From positions 475,001 to 539,000 of the forward strand of contig JALGQZ010000020.1 in the NCBI GenBank assembly GCA_023105745.1: a stretch of DNA of 64,000 bases. The letters are read 5' to 3'. Positions 33,194 to 43,996 of this stretch are shown in pieces. Source of the stretch: Austropuccinia psidii (Eukaryota; Basidiomycota; Pucciniomycetes; Pucciniales; Sphaerophragmiaceae). The translations under genes were made by a program, and so were the position numbers. Each line of letters begins with the position of its first letter. Position 1 is the first letter of the stretch. Below the pieces are notes generated by a model that worked only from the letters and a program-made list of their open reading frames with translations, did not search any database and had not been told where the DNA came from.

Positions 33194-34304
33194 AAAGCCT
33201 CCTTTTTATCTCAAAATGAGGTGGAAAGGGTGCCAGACCTTTCCACATAGAGGAAGTGAAGATTTTTCACTCTCTAGGACTGGCTTGTGGTTTTCAAACA
33301 GCCTGTATGGCCTGTATTGGGCCCAGATGTGGATTTGAGACCGCATCTGGGCAGTTTTCAGCAATACAGGGTGAAAAGTTTCATCTGGGGACCTCACAGC
33401 CTGATTCTGACGTGTATGACGCATAGAATTCTGTACAGAAACTGTATGGGACCCCAGTATTGACTGACGTATTAGTTATTGAAGTATTAACATGCTTCTT
33501 TGTCTGTTTGACACCTCATAATCAGAGTACAACTGTATCCTGTCATAATACAGCTGTATTGGTCATGTTGTGGGATTATAGCTTTCAAATGGCCATAGCT
33601 CTGTCAGTTTTTGAGATATCATGCTCAAATCTGATTCATTGAATAGCCCTGTATGTGCTCTACACAATGATACCCAATGTGGTATGGTTATCATCAAATA
33701 TGACAAAGTTATCCCATGTACAAGGTTTTTTGTACATAGGCGTGGTTTGGGCAAAAAGCTGTATTGAGCTTGTTTGCCTCATAGCCTCTGCTATAGTTGA
33801 GATATGAAGAAGTGGATGGCACCATCAGATAGCCCTGATTGTGCTCTTTCCAAAAAGACCCCACTTCAAGTATCTCACACTAAAACTGTAGAAGTTAGAT
33901 GAGAGGTTAATGTTTTGTTCACCCTTATTTGGCCTGAAATTGACCATAACACCAGTAATATTGGTGCTAGCTCAGTTTGGCTGGTATCATTGGTTAGCCC
34001 TGGCTTAGAGCTCCATTTTTAGTACCCATTTGATGGGGTTAAGCCTCTTGTTCTAGATTTTAGATGAGAGGTGAAAATTAAGGTTTATGCTCAGCAATAA
34101 CTTTGAGCAGGAATAACTTTGTTGTTTCTTGTCCTATGGTGATGGGACTTATATTTTCAGAAAGAGGTGAGTTTCCTCTTTCTTTTGATACCTTTTGAGC
34201 TGATTTGGCTCAGCTCCATGTTTTGGTGGTATCTTGGCTATACCATTGGTTTATGGTATTTTGGCTGTCATGCTTGTGCTCTGGTTTTGAGTCACAGGCT
34301 GACA

Positions 34305-34520
34305 GAGTCACTCAAATAAAGTTCTTTCAAGTCTAAGGATGTGAAAAACCACATGTAACACAGTACAATTTCTTTCAAAATGCCTCAATAGCTTTCAAAA
34401 TCAATAAATATAGGATTATTATATAATTTTAGAGTTATAAATATAATTTATTATTGGATAAACCCAATTTTAATCTTTTTAAAGGTCTTTTCAATTAAAT
34501 ATCATGGCCAGGACCCGAAA
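34305..34520 (-). other. C1 leader and candidate primer binding site
   Basis: This resumes C1 after the solo B LTR and matches the C2 leader at about 60670-60887 ('taaggatgtgaaaa.ccacatgtaa'). Read on the minus strand from the LTR, TTTCGGGTCCTGG is a decayed form of the TTTGGGGGCCTG string in C2 and element B. Confidence 0.7.
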
Positions 34521-36436
34521 TGTAAGGTTTTACTATTAAACAATGGGTAAAAATTACTAATATTTTACTTATTGGAATCTGAATGTCCTTATAAATGAAA
34601 TAAATAAGATAGAACTAATAATAATAATAAATATTTATTATAATTATGGCGTAAAAATAATTATATTATTTAATAAATATAGTAATATAATTTATATTAT
34701 AAAAGACTAATATCCTAAATAAATATATTAATATTTAATAATTAATATATTTAAAAGCACTTTAATATTGTCACCAAAAAATAATAAAGGTGTAAAAAAT
34801 GTTTTTCATTAATAAAAAACAATTACTAACATTAAAGTTATTTATTAGTATAAGTACTATTTATATTAATAAAAGAGATATTAAGAATAATAATAGAGAG
34901 AAATTATTATAATAAGAGAAAATAGCCTGCTTTGAACACTTAATATAGTAATCTTGAAAGATCTTATGCCAAATAAGTTAAATACAACTTATTTAAATTG
35001 TATTTACAAGTAAAAGTAAAAGAAATTACAAATATTCTTGATTTTATGTGGAAATAAGGTTTTTAAGAGAATTATAACAAAAACAATCAAAAAATTGGAG
35101 TAATCACGTCAATATTGATTATTATAATAAATATTACCTTTGGTCTTTGATAGTATAAAATATTTATATATAAAGAATAAAGATGTTACCTTTTGATTTA
35201 ACTTTTTTATTTTTTTGATGCATCTGAGGGGGAAATAGAGTAAAAAGAGCTCTATTTATATTTAATTAATCCTTCCTAGATTCCAAAAGGCTTCTAGTAG
35301 ATGTGTATGTATGTTATCCACTGTAATTGATCAATATAGTAAGGTTTATTAATGATTACATAATAATTAAACCATCTTATCTCATAATTACGCCATCATT
35401 TAGAGTTATCACTATAACTCCCAGTTGGATGACACCATAGGCTTGGCAGAAAGATAAACTTCGTGGATTTTATTATTTATTATCATAAACTAATAGTATT
35501 CCTCAATTTTATCACTTAAATGACTGTTAAACTTAATTTAAGATTACAGTGAGTGATCATAAATGATCAGCTTTAGGCTTAAGCTTTAATCATTAATACC
35601 TTTTAAGTTTTACACGCTACAGCCATTCAAACTTCCCAGAGAATTTCATTAAATCATCAAAACTCTATTTTTGATGATTTTTTTGTAACTCATCTTTTCT
35701 GTCAAAATTTACTATTCTAAACTTAAAGCCATGATTTCAGGGGGTTTTACCTTTGATATTAAAATAAAAACTGAATCATTCTTCACGTATGAGATAGTGG
35801 AGCCTGAATATATACTTTATTTCAAGTTTGGACCACTTTCACAACAAAGTGGTCAACAGCTCTAGCAAATTTGTTCAATAAACCCTTACAAGCTATAAAC
35901 TTGCTTATAACTTGTCAAATAAAGTGCATATCTGTACTTTTAAATTGATAATGTGGTATCTTTATTTTTGTTTTAACTCTCTATAATGTATAGCTTCAGA
36001 GATATGAGCTAAAAGCCATGAATATATGTGTTGATCATAAAAGTGCATATATTCAGGTTATTTCCTTAAATATTGACTTTACAAATATGGAATAATAATT
36101 TTATATGTGTAGCTCTTCATGGGTAATTAAATGGTGTAATTTATTTCACATTTTGATTCATTGGTTTCTGAGTTAAATAAGATCTTATGTCTTTCTCAGG
36201 GTATTCTTACATATTATTCAGTAATTATTGACTTTACAGATATGCCATACAAATGATATATGTGTATTTTACCATGAGGAATCTAATGGTGTAATTTATT
36301 TCACATTTTCACTCATTATATTTTGTGGTAATTCAAAGTTTATGCTCATTTATGGCATTTTCACTGGTTTTAGATAATTATTATAGATTTTTCTTGTGAC
36401 CTTTTTGGATATGTGGTCATATCTCAAAGGCTCACA
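34521..36436 (-). repeat. C1 5' LTR
   Basis: 1,916 bp starting TGTAAGG and ending GGCTCACA. It is collinear with 1144-3063 and with the C2 LTR at 60888-62830. Followed by ATTGC, the right target copy. Confidence 0.85.
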
Positions 36437-36739
36437 ATTGCAACCACAGTGGCATTATAATTTGACTTTAAAAAATTTTAATCTTAAATTTCTTGCCTTT
36501 TTTCCACTTATTAATTTGCTTTGCAATATTCTTCTCCAAATGGTTATCAAGCAGATAACCAAAGTTTTGGTAAAGAACCTTTTCAAACACTCATGGAAAA
36601 ACACCATTCTTCAACATTTTCATGATTTTCCAGCCTTATAGGTACCTTTTTATTAAACTACACTGATTCAAGATAGGGAAGGATATTATCAAGACTTGAT
36701 TTAATCAAAAAATACTTGTGGAAGATCTCAAGGGACAAA
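36437..36739. other. Sequence between C1 and the MULE remnant
   Basis: AT-rich. The upstream part of the transposase remnant may lie here, but I cannot recognise the MULE core or a SWIM finger. Confidence 0.4.
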
Positions 36740-37720
36740 AAATGCAAATACAAATGATGGAGATCCCTCAATATTTGAAGTAATTGAAAGTCAATCTAAG
36801 AGGAGAGGAAGACCTTCATTCAAAGTAAAAAGCACAAAACCATGAATATCACAGTCAATTCCCCCCCCCTCAGTTTATGTAAGTGGATTCATCTTAAGAT
36901 TCTGAATATTTTGAGGCCTTATTATCCAAATAGGTTACTTCATACCTTTCACTACCATCAGAAACTGACTTCAATGAACAAGGAAAATTAGGAGTCACTC
37001 TCAGGAGGCCCAAAAAATTGGCCAAAAAAAGAATAAGCTCAAAAAAGGCCCACAATCCTGAAGTCACTTGGAAGCTTTATGATTCATTTTATTTTCCCAG
37101 TGAGAATCTCCAAAGAAATTATCATCAAAGTTATTAATTCTCAAAGATTCTTTGGGAGATTGGCTTCATTTTAAAGTAGAATGTTTTGGTTATTTTGATA
37201 TTGATTAACTATTTGGAAAATTTGCATCAGGTACCTGTCTCAGGAAAATCTCCAAAAAAAAAAATTAAATACACCTTCAACCCTATCAATGTCCAGGTTT
37301 TTGGAAACTGTGGCTATAGATCAGTATCCCATTACATTTTCAAGACACAAGATCAATGGGCTAATTTCAGGGTGATTTTACTGAAAAAAAATTAAAATAA
37401 TAAATACCTTTATCAATCCATGAATATTTTGGTACCCTCAGTAATCTCTTAGTTAAAATAGCTCATTGGTATGAAGATTTGGGCCTTCCTCCAAAGAGCA
37501 AGTGTATTTCCATTACTGATATGGGGGATGCAAATGCAAAAAAGTATGAAATCCCAGGTTATTTCATTCCAAAGTCAATTTTTTCTCCTTTTCCCTTGTT
37601 TCTGTCCTTCAAATTGTAATAAACCATTCCTCATATGTTTTTTGGATACCTGTTCTCATCTTGTTCCCTTGGAGTTCATCATTTCTAAATCTCAACCCAT
37701 CCCCCCTTACTCTTAATTGG
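36740..37720 (+). pseudogene. MULE-type transposase C-terminus with AT-hook and OTU-like protease remnant
   Basis: Plus-strand frames broken by stops. Near 36755-36816 the frame reads DPSIFE, then SKRRGRPSF, an AT-hook. At 37186-37392 a frame carries FGNCGYRSVSHYIF, matching the D-G-N-C-G-[FY]-R catalytic cysteine block of OTU cysteine proteases; Cys is codon 37308-37310 and the preceding Asp has become Phe. About 60 codons later, in another frame, HWYEDLGL and ITDMGDANAKKY fit the conserved W...DMG part of the same family. CSHLVPLEF with a later P-I-P-P follows, and its His is a candidate catalytic base at 37657-37659. AT-hook followed by OTU is known from some MULE and FAR1-like transposases and related fungal proteins. 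The transposase core is not seen. It is a dead relic. Confidence 0.58.
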
Positions 37721-38557
37721 GAATTCCATCTTCAACACCAAGCCCTCTTAGCAGGGAAAGTTAAGGAGTACACAATTTGATATTTATCAAATCTTCCTCC
37801 CTCTTTTTTAAAACAACCTCCTATGTTAGAGGTTTATTCAGATTGAAATTATTATTTGTTTTTTTATATACCATTTATCCCAGTTATCCCCCTTCTCAGT
37901 TATGTTTGATGTTTAAATCCCTGCTGGTCAGTTTCTTTTATCAAAAAATATGGCACTTTTTTACTTTCAAACATTTATATCGCAAAAATGAAAAAAAAAA
38001 TGTGCAAAACAAACACTTTGTTGGGCCCACATTTATACCACCCCAAGAAATTCCAATTATAGGCTTATGGTTTTTGATTTTGAAAATTGAACTCTTCTTT
38101 TCAAAAATAGCTTTGTGATATTCATAAGTGGGAATTTTTTGAATTAATTTTTGAAATGATCTGGAAAAATTGCCAAATTTGCCAATTAGGATAATATACA
38201 GGGAAAATATAGAAAATTTGGGGATTTTAGCATTCCAAAAATGAAGAAATATGGCAAACAGACAAAAATCCCCAAAAATTAGCCTGAGTAACTCTTTTCT
38301 AAAAAGGGGGTCACTTATGTCTTTTGTCCATTAGGTGGTAAAGTAATGCCAGGTCTTACATGCTCTTATTAAGCACTTACATGCTTCTACTAGAGCCCAA
38401 AATGTATTTGATGCTAAATATAATAACTCAAAATATATTCCTATCCAATTTTTGGCATACAAAGTTGCAATTACAATATTTTCGGTCATGTAAAATCTAA
38501 AATTTGCTTTCAAATTTTTGAAAAAGATAAGTTGAGCATAATAGCTTTAAATATACT
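37721..38557. other. AT-rich interval, nothing recognised
   Basis: No repeat or protein signature is seen. The open frames at 37777-38118 and 38331-38513 have no recognisable motif and look random. Confidence 0.4.
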
Positions 38558-39720
38558 TTGATTAGTTATTGCTTTAAAAATTTCGTAAATGCAATTTTGC
38601 AAGTCATAAACAATTATTCCTTTTTTCCCCATGGCACAGCAGAGAAAACCAGGAAACTTACTTTAAACTTATACTTTATTCCACTGGAAATTAAGCCACA
38701 GAGAAACCCCACTTTGACCCCTTCTTACACAACAGACCATGTGCAGAAGAATAAAGGCAAGAGGAACAGTGAAGGTCTCATTACCAATATTAATTGGACA
38801 TTTATATCCACCCAGAAGAACACTTTAGGTAAACCTACTCTGCTTATTTTTCAAGGAAAAATCATAATTAGTAATCCTGTTGTAACATCTAAAGGAAGAT
38901 TTGTCAATAAAGTAGAACATAAGCTTTTCAAAGGAAAAGTGAAAGTTAAATGAGCTTAAACAAAAATCTTTTGCCTGTGTGCCCCAAACTGATCAATATT
39001 TCCCTGCACCATTTTGAGATCTGGTAATTCAAAGGAGAAAGCCAAATGGAAGAATCAAAGCTGGAAGGGGACAAAGATCTAGGAATGAAGATGGCTATAA
39101 AAAGTGACAAAAATTTGAGATAAATTCTTCTAACAATCTCATTTTACAGAACCTTCAACAGAGCTCCTCAGCCAGAGGATTTGGAATACCTGTACCATGT
39201 TCTTTCAATCCATCAACTCCTCAAGAGCTCTTTTTAATGGATCATGAAAAAGGAGAAGGATCAAGTCAGAACCCCAATTGGAAGAAGTTGGAATGACCAC
39301 CAATAGCATATTTCTGAGAGACATTACTTGGGTAGAATGTATGAAGAGTATTGATGTATTTGACCCCACCATACAGAAACAATTGCTAGAGAAGAGGGGA
39401 GAAACAACTGAAGAGAATTAGGAAACAAAAAAAGCCATCAAAGAAGAGTGGAAAGAGGAAAATATGACTTAGGAAGGTACTCATGTGGAAAAATTACACC
39501 ACAAGCCACCATCAACACGCTAATCAGTGGTAGGTTCCTCCAAAACTCCCCATTCTTCATAATCCCAGGTGGCTTCCAAAAAGAGGAAAGGGGAAGAGAA
39601 AAAACCTCCCAACCCAGGGAATAATTCCAACCAAAAAAATAATTCCTCCAATATGTTAGTCCTTGAGAGATGGAATTTTTGGCTTGGAGAAAATTATTTC
39701 TACCCAATATCCTATATGTG
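38558..39720 (+). pseudogene. Plus-strand gag remnant related to element B ORF1 and ORF2
   Basis: The frame 38558-38953 contains IPLEIK, KGKRNSEGLIT, GKPTL and IISNPVVTSKG, aligning with element B exon 1 (KGKRHSEGLIT, IINPVVTSKG). The region 39150-39230 reads PEDLEYLYHVLSIHQLLKS, aligning with exon 2 (WKDMDQVLQLHQLLKD). The region 39540-39610 resembles both overlapping B frames: FFIIPGGFQKEE in one and SKKRKGEEKK in the other. Stops and indels are frequent. No LTR or pol accompanies it. It is an old, diverged and truncated member of the B/C superfamily in the opposite orientation to its neighbours. Confidence 0.7.
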
Positions 39721-40012
39721 TTGGACTTTTAAATAATATAAAAATATGAATCTTTACTAAAGAATTGATAGATTCATTTTAAAATAGTTGATGAGAATTT
39801 TTTGAGGATGGGGAATATTAATGGCTGATACATTCCTGAATTATTTTTTGAGTAAGCTTTGAGTTAACTTTAAGATACTTGGAAACATCCATAAGGGACC
39901 TGCATGCAGTTCACCCCCAAATACCTTCAGTTAAAGGAAAATGAAAAAGTAAGAGAGGTTGAAACCGATAGGATAGAATAATGCACCAATTCTGTGAGCA
40001 TAAACCTATTTA

Positions 40013-41667
40013 CGGTGCCCTCCAATAAATTTTCAAAGGGTTTTTTTCAATATTGCAAAAAAAATAGAAAAATTTAATTTTAATTTTTTTTCAAACTCAT
40101 ATCATCATGGTCTTAACTACTCTTTTTGAAACTTAGTTTTTTTTTCTTTGGTAGTTGCAGTTTTTTTCCTTCTTAACTCTTAGCCAATAAAATAATTTTC
40201 ATTTATTATTTATTAACCAATCAAAATCGGTAAATTTTAAATTTTGGATCCACAGCAATCAATCAATTTGTTTATTCCATAATCTCTTTCCACCAATTTG
40301 ATGTATATTGATATAAAACAGATATTTGAGCGGTAAAGCTTCTTTCATTACTCTCTATACTATATCCTTTCCTCATAGCTTATCTATACCATAGCATGAC
40401 ACCCAACTGCACTCCAGACATTTTTGGCCGTGTGATTGGAATGTGAGATTCTGGGACCTCCATCCAAAAAGTTGAAAATTTTTTGGGTGTACCACCAACA
40501 ACAGTTCATAATACAATCCGCCAATTTCAATATCATGAGCACTCCAATAATTTTCCCATACCTGGCCAACCTTCCAAGTCGAATAAGCAAGATCTCTGTG
40601 AATTATACCAATTAATATAGAAGAATCATGGAAAAACCCTTGTGTAAATAAAAAATTTAATAATTGCTTGTTTTTCAATAAACACAATCTGAAAGGCTAT
40701 CCATGGTCTCAGAAAGCAATCACGTCTCTCAGTTAAAAAACCTTACCTCAGTCCTCAACACATGCAAAATTGTTTGACCTTTTCTCAAGCTCTCCCGAAT
40801 TGGACTGTGGCTGATTGGTCCCAGGTAATATGGACTAATGAGTCCTCTTTTGAACTTGGTAACCTTGTCACTAAAAGGGTATTTTGGCGCTCAACACACA
40901 AAAACTACGACCTTGAATCGAGGGCTGTCAATCATCACTCAGGCCGCCAATAAATGCTTTTTAAGGGGCATATGTGGGCCAATACAATCAGAGCTGACTT
41001 TTATTACACCCAGTAAACAACAAACTTCTCAATTCATTGAAAACATTTATGACCCTGATATTTTTCCATTTTTGTATGAGCGTGTTTAAGTTGGGATTTC
41101 AGAAAATTGCAAGGGACTCACTTTAATTGAGGATGGTGCTCCCATTAATAAACCCATTGTCAGCCGAGAATGGAGTGAAGCCCATCAAATTCAAAACCTG
41201 GTCTGGCCACCCAGCTCACCAGAGCTCAATTCAATTGAAAATATTTGGTTCAAAATGAAATTTTTTTCCACCAATCTTTTCAATCCCAAAACCATGGAAG
41301 AGCTAACAAAATCAACTAATGTTGTTTGGGACACAATTCCCTTCTATCAATTGGAGGAGTTACTTGTATCCTTTCCTGCATTGATGCAAATTTTTGTAGA
41401 AAAAAATGGAGCTCCTACAAAATTGTAGGAGCTGGAGCTTCAACTATCATTCTTTTTGTTTTCAGTTGCTACAGCTTACACAGTTCTTAGAATAAAAGAA
41501 CAAAAAAGGTTTCAAAATTATGACTTTGGTTTTTTTGATTGCTACTACTCATACATGCGCTCAATAAAAGAATATCTCTTACTATTTCATTGAGACATGA
41601 GAAAAAAGGGGCGAAAATGTGCGTTAGCTTTGAAAAAAATTGCTAAAACCTTTTTTGTAGGGCACTG
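40013..41667 (+). mobile_element. Tc1/mariner element, 1,655 bp, degenerate
   Basis: It is flanked by TA at 40011-40012 and 41668-41669, the universal target duplication of this superfamily. The left end CGGTGCCCTCCAA and the reverse complement of the right end CAGTGCCCTACAA form terminal inverted repeats. A transposase pseudogene lies between them. The ends match the CAGTGCC termini of Tc1-type elements. Confidence 0.85.
40397..41428 (+). pseudogene. Tc1-type transposase remnant
   Basis: The frame starts at the ATG at 40397 (MTPNCTPDIFGRVIGM) and breaks several times. An N-terminal helix-turn-helix is visible (VENFLGVPPTTVHNTIRQF), then IPGQPSK. The catalytic core has VIWTNESSFELG, where the first catalytic Asp of the usual W-T-D-E/W-S-D-E block reads Asn. 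It then has LEDGAPIN and WPPSSPELNSIENIW. The second Asp and the final Glu are separated by 34 residues (DD34E). The C-terminal end is at the TAG at 41426-41428. The Asp-to-Asn change and the stops make it inactive. Confidence 0.85.
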
Positions 41668-41669
41668 TA

Positions 41670-42875
41670 CACAGACCCTGACCCCTGTTAACATACTCGA
41701 GGGACGTAAGGGTACTCAATAACATTTAAAGCATAAATGTTTTTGCCCAAATGACATTCCTCCACATCAAAGAGATACCTTGAAAGCCTCTTCTTTCCAC
41801 ATGAAGTGAAAATGAATAAATAAGCTACTCTCCCAAACTCTTCAATTTATGATATGATTGAAAAAGTCAATATTTACTTTTTATAGGAATATCTTAGTGC
41901 TCTTGAAGAAATTTTCAATATAAAAGGAGAAGTATCTAGAAAATCAAAAGAACCTCAAATCTTACCACTTAATAGGAAGACTGGCTTTATAATAGATGTA
42001 AGCTTGTTGAAGAAAAAAATAAGAGAGAAATATTTCAATTCCTTAACCAAAATCTTTTATTAATTATGCTCAAGAAACTGTTGGCTCACAATCATAAAAT
42101 AAACAAATGAAAGAAAAAGGGATACCAAAAATTAAATAAATCAAGACTTCTAAGAATTTAGAAGTGAAAAAATTGGTCCAGAAGATTGAGATCCTGGATT
42201 GTCATCAAGTTAATTTAGATAACCAAAAAGAAGAAGCCAACCATTACAGAAAATTTTCTCTCAACATTCACATTAAGCAACTACAAATCTTGGCTTGGCT
42301 GAAATTGTAAACCAAAATTCATACTCAAGCTCAAAATAGTATCTTTCAATAATTTAAATTTCAAATAATTACTAGAATATTGGGTCCAAAAGGCCTTCAA
42401 GATATAATTTCTTCCCACAGGGGACATCTTTTGGGCAAAATGGAAACGTTTTTTGAGATTATGTGTGGTCCAAGAAACAATGGTCTCAGATTACTTAATG
42501 GATGGCTTGAAGTGTTCAAAAACCAAAACTTGAGGAACTAAAAGAGTAATGGAAAGGTGGAAGTGGCTTCTCTATCCGAAGTTTTCAATCAAATCCAGAT
42601 ATTTATCCCACTCCTAGCTGATTCTGAGCCCAGTAATATATTCAAAATGAATGAGACTGGCCTCTTTTATTTTTAATCTGGTTGTTGTTCCTTTTTTATC
42701 ATAATATCTACTAATCTTTCTGTTTAATTTTAACTATATGCCACCAACAATGCTTTAGAGTACAATGGAGCTTATTTCATCAGATAAAAAATAGCTCAAC
42801 TCACCCTTGAATTTCTTTGAAATCACCAGGGAAAATATCATGACAATCTCTGATTTTTGACTTGTTATAATGAGA
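41670..42875. other. AT-rich interval, no gene recognised
   Basis: Less uniform than the flanking deserts (42200-42660 looks like an old coding relic in composition), but no family could be assigned on either strand. Confidence 0.4.
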
Positions 42876-43360
42876 ATCACCATGGGAAAATTGGCTACAC
42901 CTGACAGCAGGTGTTCCATTTGTACATTAGCTTGTACCCATTCTATACTGAGCTTAGACTCTTTCTTTGGAGTAAGCTGAACACAAAATATTAATTTTTG
43001 TTGGTATTTGTGAGCCTTGAGGTATATTTTACATACCCAAATGGGCCAAAATAAGTATAAAATTAACTTTTAAACTATTCATAACCCATAAATCATGCAT
43101 ATATCTAAAATTAATCATTTTTTATTTTAGAAAAGATGAGAAAGAAATTTGAGTAGGTAAATCCATGGATTTAAGGCCAGATTTGGATTCTACACAAAAA
43201 TTCACTTAGGGTAGCTCCATAGAATGAATAAACTCAAATTAAATCTACAAGGTGGTAATATGGAAAATACTTCAACACCACATCATTGAAGCCACATAAA
43301 AGAATTTTGAAAAGAAAATTCTCAATTTCACACCAAAATAATGGTAATGTGAGAAATCCC
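42876..43360 (+). repeat. Partial hairpin-ended repeat unit, copy 1
   Basis: It begins ATCACCATGGGAAAA and contains the palindrome ACACCTGACAGCAGGTGT at 42897-42914, then 'attagctt..acccat'. It is the same left end as at 43361 and 43997; the remainder diverges. Confidence 0.6.
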
Positions 43361-43996
43361 ATCACCATTAGAAACGTGGCTGCATCTTATAGCAGGTTTT
43401 GAATTTTGAAATTAGCTTTGACCCATGATATAATGAGCTTTGATCCCTCCTCTGAGCTTAGTTATACCCAGGATTCCAATTCTCTTGGTATTCCAGGTTA
43501 TTGCAAGCCACTGGAATATCAAAAAAGTTTCAATATTATCATTCTTGTCATTTTATACAATATATATTTATTACAATGTATGAGATATCTTCAGAGATTT
43601 GAATTTATGAAAAGGGCTTTGCATTCTATTTTCATCTTCATGCAGATATTGCACACTAGAATAATTCTACCATACATATGTATTTTAAATTCAAATTTTT
43701 CTATTTTTCTTTTGAAGGCATTCGTAAGCAAAGTCTAGTTCGCAAAATATATGAAACATTTATTTCACTTAATGAATTACCTATTTTTGAGTTATAGTAG
43801 TATTACTTTAAATTTTTCCCTTGAAATGTGTCTTGGAAAAAAATAATCTCCTTAATAAAATCCTCATTGTAAGAATAGAAATATTATTCTTTTTTTTGTA
43901 TATGTTCAGTTTTCTAAAAATTCAAAGAAAAGAAAATTAATACTCAAAAATTATTTCATGAATGGAATTATTCACAAATAAAAAAAAGCATAAACA
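43361..43996 (+). repeat. Hairpin-ended repeat unit, copy 2
   Basis: A 636-bp unit in direct tandem with the next. It shares 'ccctcctctga', 'ccaggattccaat', 'ccaggttatt.caagccactg', 'ttcagagatttga' and 'gcacacta.aataattctaccatacata' with 43997-44600. The open frame at 43406-43738 is not conserved in the neighbouring copy. Confidence 0.7.

Larger units (their letters stand above)
22896..34304 (-). repeat. Solo family-B LTR, split by element A
   Basis: The left piece 22896-23227 begins TGTCAGG. The right piece 33199-34304 ends CTGACA. Together they form one B LTR of about 1.44 kb. GAGTC occurs at 22891-22895 and 34305-34309, a five-base target duplication directly around a single LTR. This is the product of LTR-LTR recombination that removed the B body. 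Element A lies inside, with AAAGC on both sides. Orientation is taken from the other B LTRs. Confidence 0.92.
1144..36436 (-). mobile_element. Ty3/gypsy element C1, oldest layer of the nest
   Basis: C1 is a minus-strand LTR retrotransposon bounded by related LTRs at 1144-3063 and 34521-36436. The LTR ends are TGTAAGG at the left and a degenerate CCTTACA (GGCTCACA) at the right. The flanks are ATTTC (1139-1143) and ATTGC (36437-36441), a five-base target duplication with one mismatch. Reading on the minus strand from 36436, the order is LTR, leader, gag, protease, reverse transcriptase, RNase H, integrase, chromodomain, LTR. Two large insertions split it: a copia element at 4794-18300 and a solo family-B LTR at 22896-34304. 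Without them the element would be about 10.4 kb. Every coding segment is broken, so it is dead. The second copy at 53385-62830 confirms the layout. Confidence 0.85.

Noticed and set aside
43406..43738. 110-codon frame in the hairpin-ended unit
   Set aside because: The tandem neighbour at 44040-44370 does not keep the frame, so it is not under coding constraint.
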